Of a stretch of 64,000 bases of DNA, positions 20,501 through 30,600 are shown piece after piece (position 1 is the first letter of the stretch; each line of letters begins with the position of its first letter). The position numbers and the translations under genes were made by a program. Origin of the DNA: Liolophura sinensis (lineage: Eukaryota; Mollusca; Polyplacophora; Chitonida; Chitonidae); the NCBI RefSeq assembly GCF_032854445.1, contig NC_088297.1, positions 10,378,163 through 10,442,162 of the forward strand, written 5' to 3'. The notes below the pieces were generated by a model. The model had not been told where the DNA came from. It worked only from the letters and a program-made list of their open reading frames with translations, and searched no databases.

Positions 20501-22929
20501 TGACCTTTTTTCGACTGGCTAGTACTCACCTTCCTTTGCAGACCAGTCAAATATGGACTCAAGTTGTGATCCGTCCAACGTTTCACATTTGCCCTTCTTA
20601 GCGGAGCTATCCACCCCAACTACCCCCGAATTGGTCTTCACCCCAGTCAGGAGAGCTGTGGCTGTGCCTGCAGAATCTGGGGTCATGTGATCAACGTTGT
20701 ACGTCTGTTCATAAGTAACCATAACAGGAGATTTTAGAGATCAAACCCATTTGTTGGTGAATGTAAAAAAGAAAATATCTTTTCGACAACATTGGAAACT
20801 GCCCAGTACTTTTAGGCAAATATCTTTTGTTAAAATTATTTATTTTATTTTGTGTATGTTTTGTGTATGCTATAATTTTATTACTGAAAAAGATCTTTGG
20901 GAGTTTGACTTTTGGATATTTTTTTAACGTTTGATGCCCTGAATCGTGATTTGGACACCACTGTATAATGTGACTTGTCAGAAATATTAGGCATCTTTCG
21001 CTGACGTTAATTTACCGACCATGTGCTTGTGTCGTCGTGTTCCGGAAGGTTTGACACCCTTTTCCGTCAGGAAGTTCACCTTCTCAAAAGTGTAACTAGT
21101 CAATTTTCTCCATCATTCATCAGCTCTAAACAACTTTTTTTGTGATTCCTTTTGTCACATGTTCATATTATGGTGCACATACATGTAGTTAAAAAATAGC
21201 TGCATAATATCGATTATATTTCTGACAGGTCACATCATACAAAAAGGACTTGGAACAATAGGATTAAGCCTATTCTGAGTACTCCCATTCTAAATCATCC
21301 GCTGGTGATGCTGAACGGGATTCGGATGCACGATTGCTTTATACGAGTCTTTCACGTTACAGAGAGGACAGATATCCCAGACTATAAACAAACTTCGAGG
21401 TATACCATTATACTCTCACCTTTGCCAGCCCGGTTGTTGAAAACTTTTCAAAAGCTAGGACGGTTTCCTCTCCTGTTTTGCCATTCATCTGTCCCTTCAG
21501 GATCCGGGCGGCTGTTACCGTGTTCACTGACATCCCGTCCCCAAGGAACAAGATCACGTTCTTTGCGACATTTGTGTTTGGAGCGGTTCCGAGCATGCTC
21601 TCTAGGGTTTTAGCAGCCTTTTGTTGCCAAAACTCGGGACCTGACATAAATGATAACTTAACGCTAACTTTCTATTTTTGTTCCTTATCGTCATTCAGGG
21701 TGGTTATATTTAATAAAAAGCTGACCTCTTTTGTTGCTAACGGGTAAAATAGTCCTACTGTATTATGTGGTTACTGTAAATAATGTTAGGCATCTTCTTT
21801 ATTTTATTCGTGTTTTACGCCCTACTCAAGAATATTTCACTTATACGACGACGGCCAGCATTAAGATGGGAAGAAACCAGGCACAGAACGAGGGAAACAT
21901 ACGACCACCCGCTTGCTGATGGCAGAACTTCCCACGTCCGGCCGGAGAGGAAGTCAACAAGAGCTGGAGCTTGCACGATAACCACTTCGGACACGGAGGC
22001 CGCGTTAGGCATTTTTTGCTGATATTATTTTACCGATCATCTGTCTTGCCATGTTCCGAAGGTACAAATGACAAATGTTTCCTTCAAGAACTTCCTGAGT
22101 TTTTAAACGTTCAACCCCTCAGTTTTCTTCATTGTTCCTGTGTTCTAAATATCTTTCTGTGAGACTGTTTTTTCCCCAGACATCCATGCTACAGTAAATG
22201 TTACCAAAAATAGTTTGATACCCAACACACATGACAGATCATATGCTACAGAAGGACGCTTTTCACCGTCAGCGATAAAGGATTTTGAACTCAAAACGTC
22301 CCTATTTTGGGTTTTACGCCATGCCAAGGCATATTTTATTTCCAAGACGTCGTTTGGAATTAAGGATAAAAAAAAGCTGACAGAACCGACTGAAAACCGC
22401 CTTCACCAGATACCTGATAAACCTCCTGACTTAAAGCCACTGCCGAACCATCGGGAAATCGATTCCAAGGAATAAATCTCCCGGTAATCGTTAATTTGCA
22501 GCGAGAGTGACACCTTACACCTCTGAACCAGCGTCATCATCATCATAGATAACATCAACAATGTCATCAATAGCAGTACCAAAACTGACAACAATTTCAA
22601 AGTAAACTGTACCATACTGATAGCTGCTAAATTAATAGTGTATAAATCAATCAAACAGAACTTGAATCTCTAGAAATCAAAAGCAACCGATTGTTTAAAA
22701 GCTGGAATATCATGTTTTGTTTCTGGGGAAACCTAACTTCTCCAGAGGCAATACAACAAATTAAAAATACCCTTAAACTATAATCACGATTATAACATTT
22801 ACCCAATTAAATGCATGCGAACCTACCTTCCTTAGGCGGGGGCACAACGGGAAGGGGTGCCACAGACATAAGGGCAGAACTCCAGATGACGACACAAGTG
22901 ATGTAGCTCTCTAACATAAGGTACGCCAT
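12126..22929 (-). CDS. ALP: alkaline phosphatase gene, ten exons, GPI-anchored form
   Basis: Exons (minus strand, 5' to 3'): 22827-22929, 21420-21640, 20530-20704, 18158-18330, 17347-17457, 15619-15712, 15178-15313, 14684-14874, 14235-14361, 12126-12436. All introns are GT-AG. Frame-corrected length is 546 residues, against 524 for human ALPL. The enzyme hydrolyses phosphomonoesters at the outer cell surface. By family knowledge the following are visible: LGDGM metal ligand Asp69; catalytic Ser119 in [10 protein letters not shown]; His180/Thr182 in [10 protein letters not shown]; Glu337, Asp342 and His346 in [11 protein letters not shown]; Asp383/His384 in TADHAH; His461 in THGGDDV. The N-terminus is a signal peptide. 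The C-terminus ends in a hydrophobic tail after TCSNG, typical of GPI attachment. The summed coding length is 1642, not a multiple of three, because exons 7 (+1), 8 (-1) and 9 (+1) each carry a single-base indel. Assembly error or a recently inactivated copy are both possible. Splice sites and active-site motifs are otherwise intact. Confidence 0.93.
12651..12971 (+). mobile_element. tRNA-derived SINE, family S2 (intron 9)
   Basis: Box A-like tagcacagttggtagagcg, interior agttgtaactttctcgcttg and ggttgacccgtatcagtata, tail cgtcgtggtcatatgagtga and acgttaaacctcaaacactc. A diverged copy of the 20091 element, on the opposite strand to the host gene. Confidence 0.85.
13963..14226 (-). mobile_element. 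tRNA-derived SINE, family S1, next to exon 9 donor
   Basis: Read on the minus strand: tRNA-like head GGGGCCTCCGTGGCCGAGCG (14225 downward) with box A TGGCCGAGCGG, the SINE body, then gagtacggcgtaatacacca and an AT tail. Flanked by atactcacatgt (13951-13962) and atactcacctgt (14227-14238), an 11/12-match target-site duplication that includes the exon 9 splice donor. Confidence 0.9.
14235..14361 (-). CDS. ALP: alkaline phosphatase exon 9, one extra base
   Basis: Acceptor TGTTTCAG|ACTGG, donor ACACAG|GTGAGT. Encodes [30 protein letters not shown] and, in the next frame, [10 protein letters not shown]. Length 127 where 126 keeps phase. The extra base is probably in the GGG run near 14263-14267; uncorrected, TAG follows. 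A SINE starts nine bases into the downstream intron. Confidence 0.88.
14489..14540. repeat. (GA)n microsatellite in intron 8
   Basis: About 24 uninterrupted GA dinucleotides inside the 322-bp intron between exons 8 and 9. Confidence 0.97.
14684..14874 (-). CDS. ALP: alkaline phosphatase exon 8, one base missing
   Basis: Acceptor ATCACCAG|GGGGC, donor TTCTCG|GTAGAC. Encodes [17 protein letters not shown] (Zn ligands) and, after a one-base loss near 14783-14787, [20 protein letters not shown]. Length 191 where 192 keeps phase. Read straight through, the frame meets TGA soon after the deletion. Confidence 0.9.
15178..15313 (-). CDS. ALP: alkaline phosphatase exon 7, one extra base
   Basis: Acceptor ACCCCCAG|GGCTG, donor TAGAAG|GTGGGT. 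The phase-1 frame opens with GLFNPS and then loses the frame near 15295-15297 (the CC of AGTCCATATG). The downstream frame gives [32 protein letters not shown]. Length 136 where 135 is needed. A second AG 16 bases inside (exon start 15297) would restore frame but drop the conserved GLF loop. Confidence 0.88.
15619..15712 (-). CDS. ALP: alkaline phosphatase exon 6
   Basis: Acceptor GTTTGAG|ATATGG, donor CTACTGG|GTAAGA, 31 codons plus one base, phase 0 to phase 1. Encodes [21 protein letters not shown] and NTDCLLG, matching the family WNRTELL...DYLLGLF region. It is short and has only diverged identity, so simple homology searches may miss it. Confidence 0.88.
16097..16348 (-). mobile_element. 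tRNA-derived SINE, family S1 (intron 5)
   Basis: Near full length in the same orientation as the host gene; it lacks about ten bases of the head. Flanked by ctccttgaaaata at 16084-16096 and 16349-16361, a perfect 13-bp target-site duplication. The body shares ccagcatgagctggacttga and ggtgttttacgccgtactca with other S1 copies. Confidence 0.9.
16863..16988. mobile_element. hairpin MITE / long inverted repeat (intron 5)
   Basis: Two 53-bp arms (16863-16915 and 16936-16988), complementary at 49 of 53 positions, separated by 20 bp. Arms begin GCCCACTTGCACGAAGCC and end ACTACCATGGCAA. Near-palindromic foldback with no coding capacity, lying inside a transcribed intron. Confidence 0.92.
17347..17457 (-). 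CDS. ALP: alkaline phosphatase exon 5
   Basis: Acceptor GTCATCAG|GTTC, donor ACTAAG|GTAGTA, exactly 37 codons, phase 0 both ends. Encodes [12 protein letters not shown] and RRDGLDLTK, aligning with the vertebrate VIMGGGRKYM...RLDGLDL segment. Confidence 0.93.
17577..17770 (-). mobile_element. diverged SINE, family S1 (intron 4)
   Basis: AT-rich tail, tagaatatttcacttatacg, acccacgaacatccgcatgt and gagaaagtcagcatg match the S1 body. The tRNA-like head is absent. Confidence 0.82.
18158..18330 (-). CDS. ALP: alkaline phosphatase exon 4
   Basis: Acceptor AATTCACAG|GTAAG, donor ATCACG|GTATTG (weak consensus after +2), phase 1 in and phase 0 out. Encodes [20 protein letters not shown], holding the His and Thr that bind the Mg site, and ends [16 protein letters not shown]. 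Confidence 0.94.
18360..18600. repeat. cryptic ttgattca simple repeat (intron 3)
   Basis: Diffuse repetition of tgattgat, attcattca and ttgattca with no fixed period. Low-complexity intronic sequence. Confidence 0.6.
20091..20453 (+). mobile_element. full-length tRNA-derived SINE, family S2, young (intron 3)
   Basis: Flanked by perfect 15-bp duplications tccattatggctgac (20076-20090, 20454-20468). Head tggcccggttagcacagttg with box A TAGCACAGTTGG and a B-like block near 20140-20155; body agcggtggaaatccgtcctg; 3' end gtacgacgttaaaccccaag followed by a CACT repeat. The perfect duplication and near-identity with the copy at 50339 indicate recent mobility. Confidence 0.95.
20530..20704 (-). CDS. 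ALP: alkaline phosphatase exon 3 (catalytic serine)
   Basis: Acceptor TATGAACAG|ACG, donor GAAG|GTGAGT, phase 0 in and phase 1 out. Contains [21 protein letters not shown]; the Ser of PDSAG is the phosphorylated nucleophile of the family. Confidence 0.96.
20985..21150 (+). repeat. interspersed repeat C, copy (intron 2)
   Basis: cgctgacgttaatttaccga, tgttccggaagg and ccatcattcatcag match blocks at 22010-22310 and 52752-53010. Non-coding, diverged. Confidence 0.5.
21420..21640 (-). CDS. ALP: alkaline phosphatase exon 2
   Basis: Acceptor TTTATGTCAG|GTCCC, donor GGCAAAG|GTGAGAG, phase 1 in and phase 0 out. Encodes [13 protein letters not shown], the metal-binding [10 protein letters not shown] block and [11 protein letters not shown], matching the start of the vertebrate mature enzyme (human: YWRDQAQETL and FLGDGM). 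Confidence 0.95.
21798..22004 (-). mobile_element. SINE family S1, diverged (intron 1)
   Basis: gtgttttacgccctactcaa, gaatatttcacttatacgac, ggccggagaggaagtcaaca and acggaggcc at the head end. The central tRNA-like part is shortened. Confidence 0.82.
22005..22310 (+). repeat. interspersed repeat C, copy (intron 1)
   Basis: The clearest copy: ttttaccgatcatctgtctt, tgttccgaagg, cagaaggacgcttttcaccg and gcgataaaggattttgaact. Shared with 52752-53010. Lies directly after the SINE. Confidence 0.6.
22827..22929 (-). CDS. ALP: alkaline phosphatase exon 1 (signal peptide)
   Basis: Start ATG at 22929-22927; no in-frame ATG precedes it in the adjoining open stretch. It encodes 34 codons plus one base, with a hydrophobic core ([16 protein letters not shown]) and then a Pro-rich [11 protein letters not shown] linker, fitting a secretory signal. 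The donor GAAG|GTAGGT is good and leaves phase 1, matching exon 2. The signal-peptide reading and the exact 5' end are inference; an untranslated upstream exon cannot be excluded. Confidence 0.75.
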
Positions 22930-23409
22930 TGCGAGCACCACTTGTGTAACAGGCGAGAATTTTGTGAGTACAGTAAGACTCAAGTTGCTCAGAAATTTAA
23001 GTTTGGGCAAGGAAGGTAAAATGAGACGCCAAGTGGGAAGTTAACTGAGCTAATCGTATTAACACGTCTTTTGTAATCTTGCGTAAAGGTACTTAAGATA
23101 TCCAGGCCGTCGTTGGCTGCTTAAAACTACACTTAGTGGATCTTTGTTTCGGTGACAAAGTGGAGAAGCTAGAGTCACCAGGAAGCGTCAGGGCGAGGGG
23201 TAAAGTCTAGTAGGCCTCCATGTTCTCAATCGACCTGTGACATGTTAGTTTGTAAATAAACGAGGACAGGTTGATAACAGCGGAGACCCTCTAACGTCTC
23301 ACTATGACATGACATTAGACACAGTACTGGAGCTCTCCTACTGATAGTACCCGGATGGACGGAGAGCTACAGAGTGAACGCTGACGATCTTGGGCTTGCA
23401 ACTTAATTG

Positions 23410-23700
23410 TTAAAACTCGCATCTTTGGTTTTTATGGAAGACGGATGCAGCCACTCGCATTCTGGGGCTGCGTCTCACGCGCGAGTCGAGATTAATAAAA
23501 TCCACGCGCACAAGATCGCGCGGTTTTGCCTAATCTCGACTCGTTGGTTTCATAATGGGACACGCAAGTCGAGAACTCGTGAATGCGAGATTAGATTAAC
23601 CGCGTGATATTATTGCTAATCTCGCGCTGTTTGTTAAATAACGGGCAAGAATAATTACAAAAATCGCGCGATTTTTGTTAAACTCAAGTTGCCGTACCGC
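23410..23700. promoter_or_regulatory. CpG-rich block with repeated CGAGATTA motif, upstream of alkaline phosphatase
   Basis: About 500-770 bp upstream of the exon 1 ATG. Unlike its AT-rich surroundings it is dense in CpG (cgcgcgagtcgagatt, aagatcgcgcgg, aaatcgcgcgattttt). The sequence CGAGATTA/TAATCTCG occurs four times in both orientations (near 23485, 23531, 23586, 23615). This would suit a promoter or regulatory island, but that is inference from position and composition only. Confidence 0.4.
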
Positions 23701-24238
23701 ATTCCACAGGTTTAAACTTTTAGAGAACAAGTAAGGGCCTACCGTTCAATAACAAAGTCTTCCTTTTAAAAAAAATAAGTCATGTCTTTCGCTGCCTTTC
23801 GATGTTTAGTTGACCACCACCGCTCACATAGGATGCTGATGCATGTACCGGAACTTATGGTCCATGGAAGGTACCCACTGCTCCAACAGCAGAAATCTGT
23901 CACATTATCTTGTTTGAGATTTTGGCGCCTCAGGGACCCTCCCAATATCGGTAGCTCAGTAGGAGAGCTACGTCAGTATACTGTATTTAGCACAATATTT
24001 GACACTACTGTTTATATGAGAACAGGTACTCGTGAAAAACGGGACAGTCATCACCTGGATTTATTGGTATAAGTTTGTAGTGTAAATCAACCCTTTCTGG
24101 TGCAAACAATTCCTTTCAATAAATGGCGTATAGTGATAGCAGTCAAGTAAATTTATATAAATCTCATAAATGGAAAACGCCTTTGCTGTACGAATTGAGT
24201 GAATAAATGAATGAAAGAGTATAACTTTAAGGGATGCT
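23701..24238. other. unique sequence, no gene recognised
   Basis: A 96-codon plus-strand open frame (23782-24072) has no recognisable motif and no coding-like composition. I see nothing else. Confidence 0.4.
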
Positions 24239-24398
24239 GAATCGACGCTGATTGGCTGACAGTGGAAACAGAGTTTCCTGAGTTAAATCTTGCAGCCTTG
24301 GTCACGCTTGAATAAATGAACCATATCTAAAATTCAGCCCGGGAAAGGCATAGTCTGGTTTTGCCTATCTCTCACACCGGCCAGTCAGAATCGATTCT
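24239..24398 (+). mobile_element. MITE-like element A, copy 2
   Basis: gaatcgacgctgattggctg at one end and ccagtcagaatcgattct at the other form imperfect inverted ends. The interior shares ggtcacgcttgaataaatga with the other copies. Confidence 0.75.
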
Positions 24399-24869
24399 GT
24401 TTAACGTCACCTAGGCAATATTTCAGCCATATCGTGCTGAGGGGATACTGGAAACCTGACCATTATTGCTGTAAATTTAGTAAAACGTTCCCATTATATT
24501 ACAGCGGTGTCTCCTTGAAAAAGAATGCGAGAGCAAGCTTCTCGACGCGTATTGTCCTTTAAATTGACAGGGCCGTTAAGTGAACACGAGCCTATCCAAT
24601 AACATGCAAATCTCGCTGTAAAGCCGCACATAAAATGATGATGCCGTTATGCCAAAGCAGTGTCTCCTAGAAGTGGAATGAGAAATCCCTTCTGTCGACT
24701 TGTATTTTATTCGAAGTGATAAGACTGACACGTGAACTCCAGCATATCCTAGACAAGCTAATATGGTTTTAAATTTGATTTCGGCTTACATGAATTTCGC
24801 AGCAGTTGACCATTCTCAACATCGCCAAATTAGAGTGCCGCGTCAGAAAACACAAGGCACCTCAATCTG

Positions 24870-26085
24870 TAACATCATATTGACACCAGACATGACACTT
24901 CAACCAGTCACATTATACTGACATCAGAAATGCCAGCACATCCAATCACAGTAAACTGACACCATGACACAACACTCAGTCACGGTATATTAACACCAGA
25001 CATGACAGCTCACCCAGCCACAGTATACTGTTATCAGACAGGACGGCCCACCCAATCACACTATACTGACACCAGACATGGCGTCCTACCTAGTCACAGT
25101 ATACTGACACGAGACATGACGTCCTACCCAGTCACAGTATACTGACACCAGACATGACGCAACAGCCAGCCACAGAATACTGTCATCAGACAGGACGCAA
25201 CAGCCAGCCACAGAATACTGTCATCAGACAGGACGACCCACCCAGTCACACTATATTGACACCAGACATGGCGTCCTACCTAGTCACAGTATACTGACAC
25301 GAGACATGACGTCCTACCCAGTCACAGTATACTGACACCAGACATGACGCAACAGCCAGCCACAGAATACTGTCATCAGACAGGACGGCCCACCCAGTCA
25401 CACTATACTGACACCAGACATGACGTCCTACCCAGTCACAGTATACTGACACCAGACATGACGTCCAACCTAGTCACAGCATACTGACACCAGACATGAC
25501 GTCCTACCCAGTCGCAGTATACTGACACCAGACATGACGTCCTACCTAGTCACAGTATGCTGACACCAGACATGACGCAACAGCCAGCCGCAGAATACTG
25601 ACATCAGACAGGACGGCCCACCGAGTCACACTATATTGACACCAGACATGACACCACACCCAGTCACATAATACAGGCAACAGACGTGACACAATAGCAA
25701 GTCACGGTATACTGACAATGCGTGACATCTCGGCCAGTCACAGTATGCTGACGCCATACATGACAGCTCACCCATTCACAGTATATTGACACCAGGCATA
25801 GCATCATAGCCGGTCTCAGTATACTGACACCAACCATGACACCTCGCCTAGTCACAGTATAATGTCACCAACCATGACACCTCGCCTAGTCACAGTATAC
25901 TAACACCAGCCATGACACCTCACCCAGTCACAATTTACTGACACCAACCATGACACCTCGCCTAGTCACAGTATACTGACACCAACCATGACACCTCACC
26001 CAGTCACAATTTACTGACAACAGCCATGACACCTCACCCAGTGATACAAGGAATGCCAACAAGGTCAGTCACAGTAGGCCTACAC
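24870..26085. repeat. 38-bp satellite with 190-bp higher-order unit
   Basis: About 32 copies of a 38-bp unit containing cacagtatactgacaccaga and catgacgtcctacc. Variants (gacgcaacagccagccacag; gacaggacggcccaccc) recur in the same order 190 bp apart, for example cctagtcacagtatactgac at 25088 and 25278, giving a five-unit higher-order repeat. Edges are more diverged. No gene. Confidence 0.94.
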
Positions 26086-26900
26086 TAAACGAAGTTCTTC
26101 ATATTCATTTGAAACTACTGCATTAGTGCTTTCTAAGCGGCGGCCAGAAAAAGACCCAATCGACCTCATCCCGACCGATATGGTTTTAAACTTCTTAAAA
26201 TTACATTTACCCACCGTTGACATCACAAACTGTCAGTCAATGTGATCCAGGTTTTAAACCTTGCAGTGTGAAAATTAACTACGGTTTCCGCTTGTAATAT
26301 TCTCCATAGAAGCTAAATTGATTTAACAGTGATAACAGTATAGAGCGATGTTATGACAGGAAGTCGGCTGAGCCCTCGATTTTGTAAAATCTTTTGCACG
26401 GCGTAACAAAAAGTTGAATGTTTGAGTATTTCACCGCGGCAGATTGGATTTACTTGGTTGTCTCCCTTGATCCACATTACATTCCGGAACTGTCGTATCG
26501 TACGTGTCAAATGCAAACCTGCTTGTGCACCATGTGTACTGTTGTGAGAATCTACAGTGATTTATTTTAATTTGCCTCCAACAGTGAGGAGCTTTCCTTG
26601 CGTAATCGTAGTGTGTAATGACTGGATAATAATGGTCTAGCCAGAGACTACACTGTTCCTCCGTCCACGAAAATAAGGAAGTTGTACCAGCGTATTATGT
26701 TAATAACTGCCCCGTCCACTACAAATGACGTGACAACGAAACATTACGACTTACATATGATTATCAGACAATTTAATCTGCTTTTTCTCATGTAAATTGA
26801 TCAAATAGTCTCACCCTCCTCAGATAATCGGAACACAGACACCTTATTAGCAATGCGAGACCTCTGTGTTGTATACATGTCCAACTAGGTCGAACAAAGA
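26086..26900. other. unique sequence, nothing recognised
   Basis: AT-rich with short open frames only; no SINE or tandem structure seen. Confidence 0.4.
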
Positions 26901-26904
26901 CGCC

Positions 26905-27070
26905 GAACAGCAATGGCTGAGCGGTTAGAGTGTATGCCCCGAAAGCGGGGGACCTAGGTTCCTTCCAACTCTCTGATGCCTAACCACTCGTCCCATCCTG
27001 AAGACTAGCACAAAAAGGGCTCCGTTACAGTTTTACAGTATAGTGAGGGTGTCATGCCTGGTGTCTTGAC
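26905..27070 (+). mobile_element. tRNA-like SINE head
   Basis: aatggctgagcggttagagt gives a tRNA box A (TGGCTGAGCGGTTAG). A possible anticodon stem (tgccccgaaagcgggg) and a degenerate B box (acctaggttccttcc) follow. Downstream gtgagggtgtcatgcctggt resembles 11305-11330, so this is likely a SINE fragment and not a functional tRNA gene. Confidence 0.6.
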
Positions 27071-27091
27071 AATGCTGTGACATTTAGTAAA

Positions 27092-27255
27092 CCTCTCCCG
27101 CCGTACGTGGGGAGGTCTTACAGCAACCTGCGGATGGTCGTGGGTTTCCCGCGGGCTCTGCCCGGTTTCCTCCCACCATAATGCCGGCCGCCGTCGCGTA
27201 AGTGAAATATCCTTGAGTACGCCGTAAAACAGCCATCAAATAAATAAATAAAACG
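27092..27255 (+). mobile_element. SINE family S1, 5'-truncated
   Basis: cgtacgtggggaggtcttac, caacctgcggatggtcgtgg, ggtttcctcccaccataatg and gagtacgccgtaaaacagcc, then aaataaataaataaaa. Matches the 3' two thirds of the 44622 element. Confidence 0.9.
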
Positions 27256-27349
27256 TTTAGTAAAGCAGCAATATCAATGGAGCTATGTGTTACGAAATGA
27301 CACTGATGTAACATGACCCCCATTTAGAAATGGAAAGCCAAAAGGAGCA

Positions 27350-27530
27350 GGCCGTAATGCATAGGTTAGAGAAGCTTACCTTTCAATCTCTAGAACACAG
27401 AAGGTGCGGGTTCAAACCCAGTTGTGGATGGGGAATTTGTATGTATGTATGCTTTGGGTTTAACGTCTACTTAACAATTTTTCTGTCATACCACAACGAG
27501 GAAACATTAGGTGTGTGTACATATTTTGTG
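27350..27530. mobile_element. composite SINE fragment
   Basis: A B-box-like gcgggttcaaacccag (27407-27422), then gctttgggtttaacgtctac and ttaacaatttttctgtcata, which is the reverse complement of the S2 tail. Two SINE pieces in opposite orientation may be fused here. Confidence 0.5.
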
Positions 27531-27539
27531 TATTCTTGT

Positions 27540-27695
27540 GACACTGATTAGCTGAGAGTGGAGGTATATGGTTACCTGGACATCGATGCGGCCTTGGTCT
27601 CGCTTGAACTTATCTGCCATGCCTAAAATTCAACTTACACTAGGTATAGCCTGGGCTTGCCTACCTCTCACACCAGCCGATTAGAATCGATTCTA
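27540..27695 (+). mobile_element. MITE-like element A, copy 3
   Basis: Ends acactgattagctgagagtg and accagccgattagaatcgat; interior tggtctcgcttgaactta. Diverged but collinear with copy 2. Confidence 0.7.
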
Positions 27696-27699
27696 CATC

Positions 27700-30600
27700 C
27701 TTTTAATGGAGCAACAAAATTTGAATGAAAACTCCATTATTGATATGAAACACCTTATATTTTATTTGTTCAGTTTACATCGTTGCATAGGCACCTCGCT
27801 ATAATAACATTAACAGGTGGGAACCAGGTTTCATTATATATACATGTACACGGTATGCAACTATATAACGGGCTATAATTATATACATACTGAGTACGGC
27901 GTAAACACCTAACAATTAAACAAATAAATATATACATGTTCTTTTACTCCCCCCCCCCGCCAAAAAAAAAATAAATAAATACAATAAATAAAAAATTTAA
28001 AAAATCCATATTCGCAAATTAAATCAATTTTTCTCCATTCATTCAGAATTGCTCAACCTAATACCTTTCACAAAAGATCAGACTAGTACTATTTAAAGTG
28101 TTAAAATGATTCTAAAGTCTGAATATTCATGTTAAAGTGACTCGCATTATAAATATTACGAACTTTATTACTGACTCCGAACGGTAACATGTGCCCAGAC
28201 GAAGCTGATATTTCGCGGGAAGTACTTGGCTGCCGGAAATAACAGCAAACGTTCGATTGGATTTGCGCTGATTGGATATTTTAGCAAAAAACCTCCTATA
28301 TTGTCTCTTTAATTTTCCCGGGCACACTTATTATTCTATTTAACGGACAAATATCAACAAAAAAATTTCTGGACGCTAAGTTACTTGAAATCTTACAGTT
28401 GTAACTAAAGCGTCGTAACAAAAACAAAGTATTCTCATCAGAACAGTAAACATTAGACTGATGTACGCCTAAACGCAGAAAAAAACTACAGAAAACAGAA
28501 GGACGATCCGAACAGAATAAACTACGGCTCTATCCTTCTCATGTTGGATAAGAGGACTGTAAACAATAATCTACCAGTGCGCCAGATACCCCGGATATAA
28601 CGTACCTTTTTACTGACAAGTGAAAGGCTTCACCAAATAGACCTACGCATTGTCAAACAAACACCAACCGTCACGAAAGTTCAAATGATAATAAAATGTA
28701 ATGCAATAAAGATAAACGCCCGTATTAAAAGGGTACTTTATGATAAAGCTATAGCTGAAGGCAGCATTGCGCTAAACAATAGGACATATGCATCGGTGTG
28801 TATGTATATATACACATAAACATACAAATACATAAATCAATGTTCAGTAGCATTGTACGAGTAGATGAGATCTTCGCAAATACACATGCATCACATACAC
28901 GCATGCGTACACATAGCGGAAATATCTAGCAATCCAAACATTAGTAAGTTATTGATAACACATTGGTAAATCTAGCCAAACCAACGACGTCAGTATAGAC
29001 TTAGTCTCGCATATAAACTCATGGCCGCCATTTGATGATTTAAGGACGGCGAGTGACCATGCATGGTATGTGATATCAAAATACAATTTTTAAAATGTGG
29101 TAAATCGGATATAGTCGATAGCTGTGAAATGTAACGAACGCGATAGCTAATGGATCCTCTAAATATAAATCTTACAACCTCCGCCATACCTTTGTAGTTG
29201 CGAACAGATGCATACAAAAATACACATGTATACCTCCAATGGAGGAAATGTACAAAAATCACGAAGAAGTGTTTCATTTACTAAACACATCATATCATCA
29301 AGCCTTCTCTCTGGCCTTTAGCTTATCTGCCCTTCTTTGGTGTTTGACTTTCTTTTCTGTTTTGTGGTGTTAGGGTTAGTTTTCGGGAAAATTATGTTAT
29401 ATTTAACTTTACACACTGTATTGTTATGTTTAGATTTTGAGGTAATTGTGTTACGTTTACTTTTCTGGCCCCTTGCATTATACTCATTTATATCTCTTGA
29501 CAATTCTGTTACGTTCAGCTTTCCCGTTCACATGTTTTACCTCCCTGGTCTATTCGGTGATGCAATGTTTTCTGAACAGCTCATTAATATTTAGATTTCC
29601 GTACTTTTCGGCGGTGTATAATATAGCTTTGTAGACTATTCTACTCGGTGGGTTTTGTCAGTAGACGGTTAAGACACAGGTGAAAGCGATCTACGGGTAA
29701 CGAGTGACGCCATCTGTATTTGTGTATGAATACGAATTTGCACGCTTGGCAAATCTAAAGTCTGATCATTGCTTACAAGTTAAGCGGTACTGAAGAAATA
29801 ATGTTCGCGTCAGGGTAGTCTATTTTGTTTCTTTGTTTGTATTTGTCGTCTGCTTTATTCAGTGTAAACAACAACCTCTATCCACCCATAGAACTACAAT
29901 GGACCCGTCCAGAAGTCAAACGCTTCTGTCTCGTGATCGGGGTATCTAGCGACTCAGATAATGTACACCTGGCACAATGCCAAGCAGTGCGTTGTATGGA
30001 ATAAAAAGGAATCGAAGGGTAATAGAATTACTCGTACTCCACTTCCTAGTCAATAACTGGGGGAGGGGTTATCTGTTTTATTTGAAATCAAAATGAAAAC
30101 GAACTACTCAGGTAGCATTAGTTTATCGTAAGTGTCGATTTTTTGTTAGCAAAAAGTAGAAAATAAGCCAAGAAAACCTAATTTCTCAACTCTATGTACT
30201 GCATGCCAATGTCACAGTCCGATAATGGTTACTGGCGTGCGTGCCGCAATTTTCATTAAACCTTCCGTGCGTAAACATGTAAGTTGAATTCTTGATTTAT
30301 ATCCCCGGTGACTTCATGAAAGTCTTATTTCATCCATAGCCGCATCTCGTGTGGTTCGAGTATCTTAACAGTTTACCATCGCAGCGATACGAGTTCGAAT
30401 AGTACTCGTACCTGGTTGAATAGCTGAAGGGCTCTTTTTGCAGCCATACAGTGAAAAAAAAATGTGTGGTGACGTCATCAGTTTACGCGAACCTGTACCA
30501 CATTCAAAGGTAGGGCTTCAAGTGTGAAGGGAAAAGAGGTGTCGAAGATTTCGGTTGTCAAAATAAACTCACTGAGCAAAAAATTAACAGTGGACGAGAA

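Noticed and set aside
22930-23010. N-terminal extension of alkaline phosphatase exon 1
   Set aside because: The open stretch upstream has no ATG (it opens at TTG), so the first Met is at 22929.
24870-26085. CRISPR-like array
   Set aside because: Units are contiguous without unique spacers, and the genome is eukaryotic.
26905-26980. tRNA-Ser/Leu-like gene
   Set aside because: Box A is good but box B is degenerate and the acceptor stem does not pair; the SINE body follows.
29367-29380. ttagggttag, a telomere-like motif
   Set aside because: About one and a half repeats only; chance occurrence.
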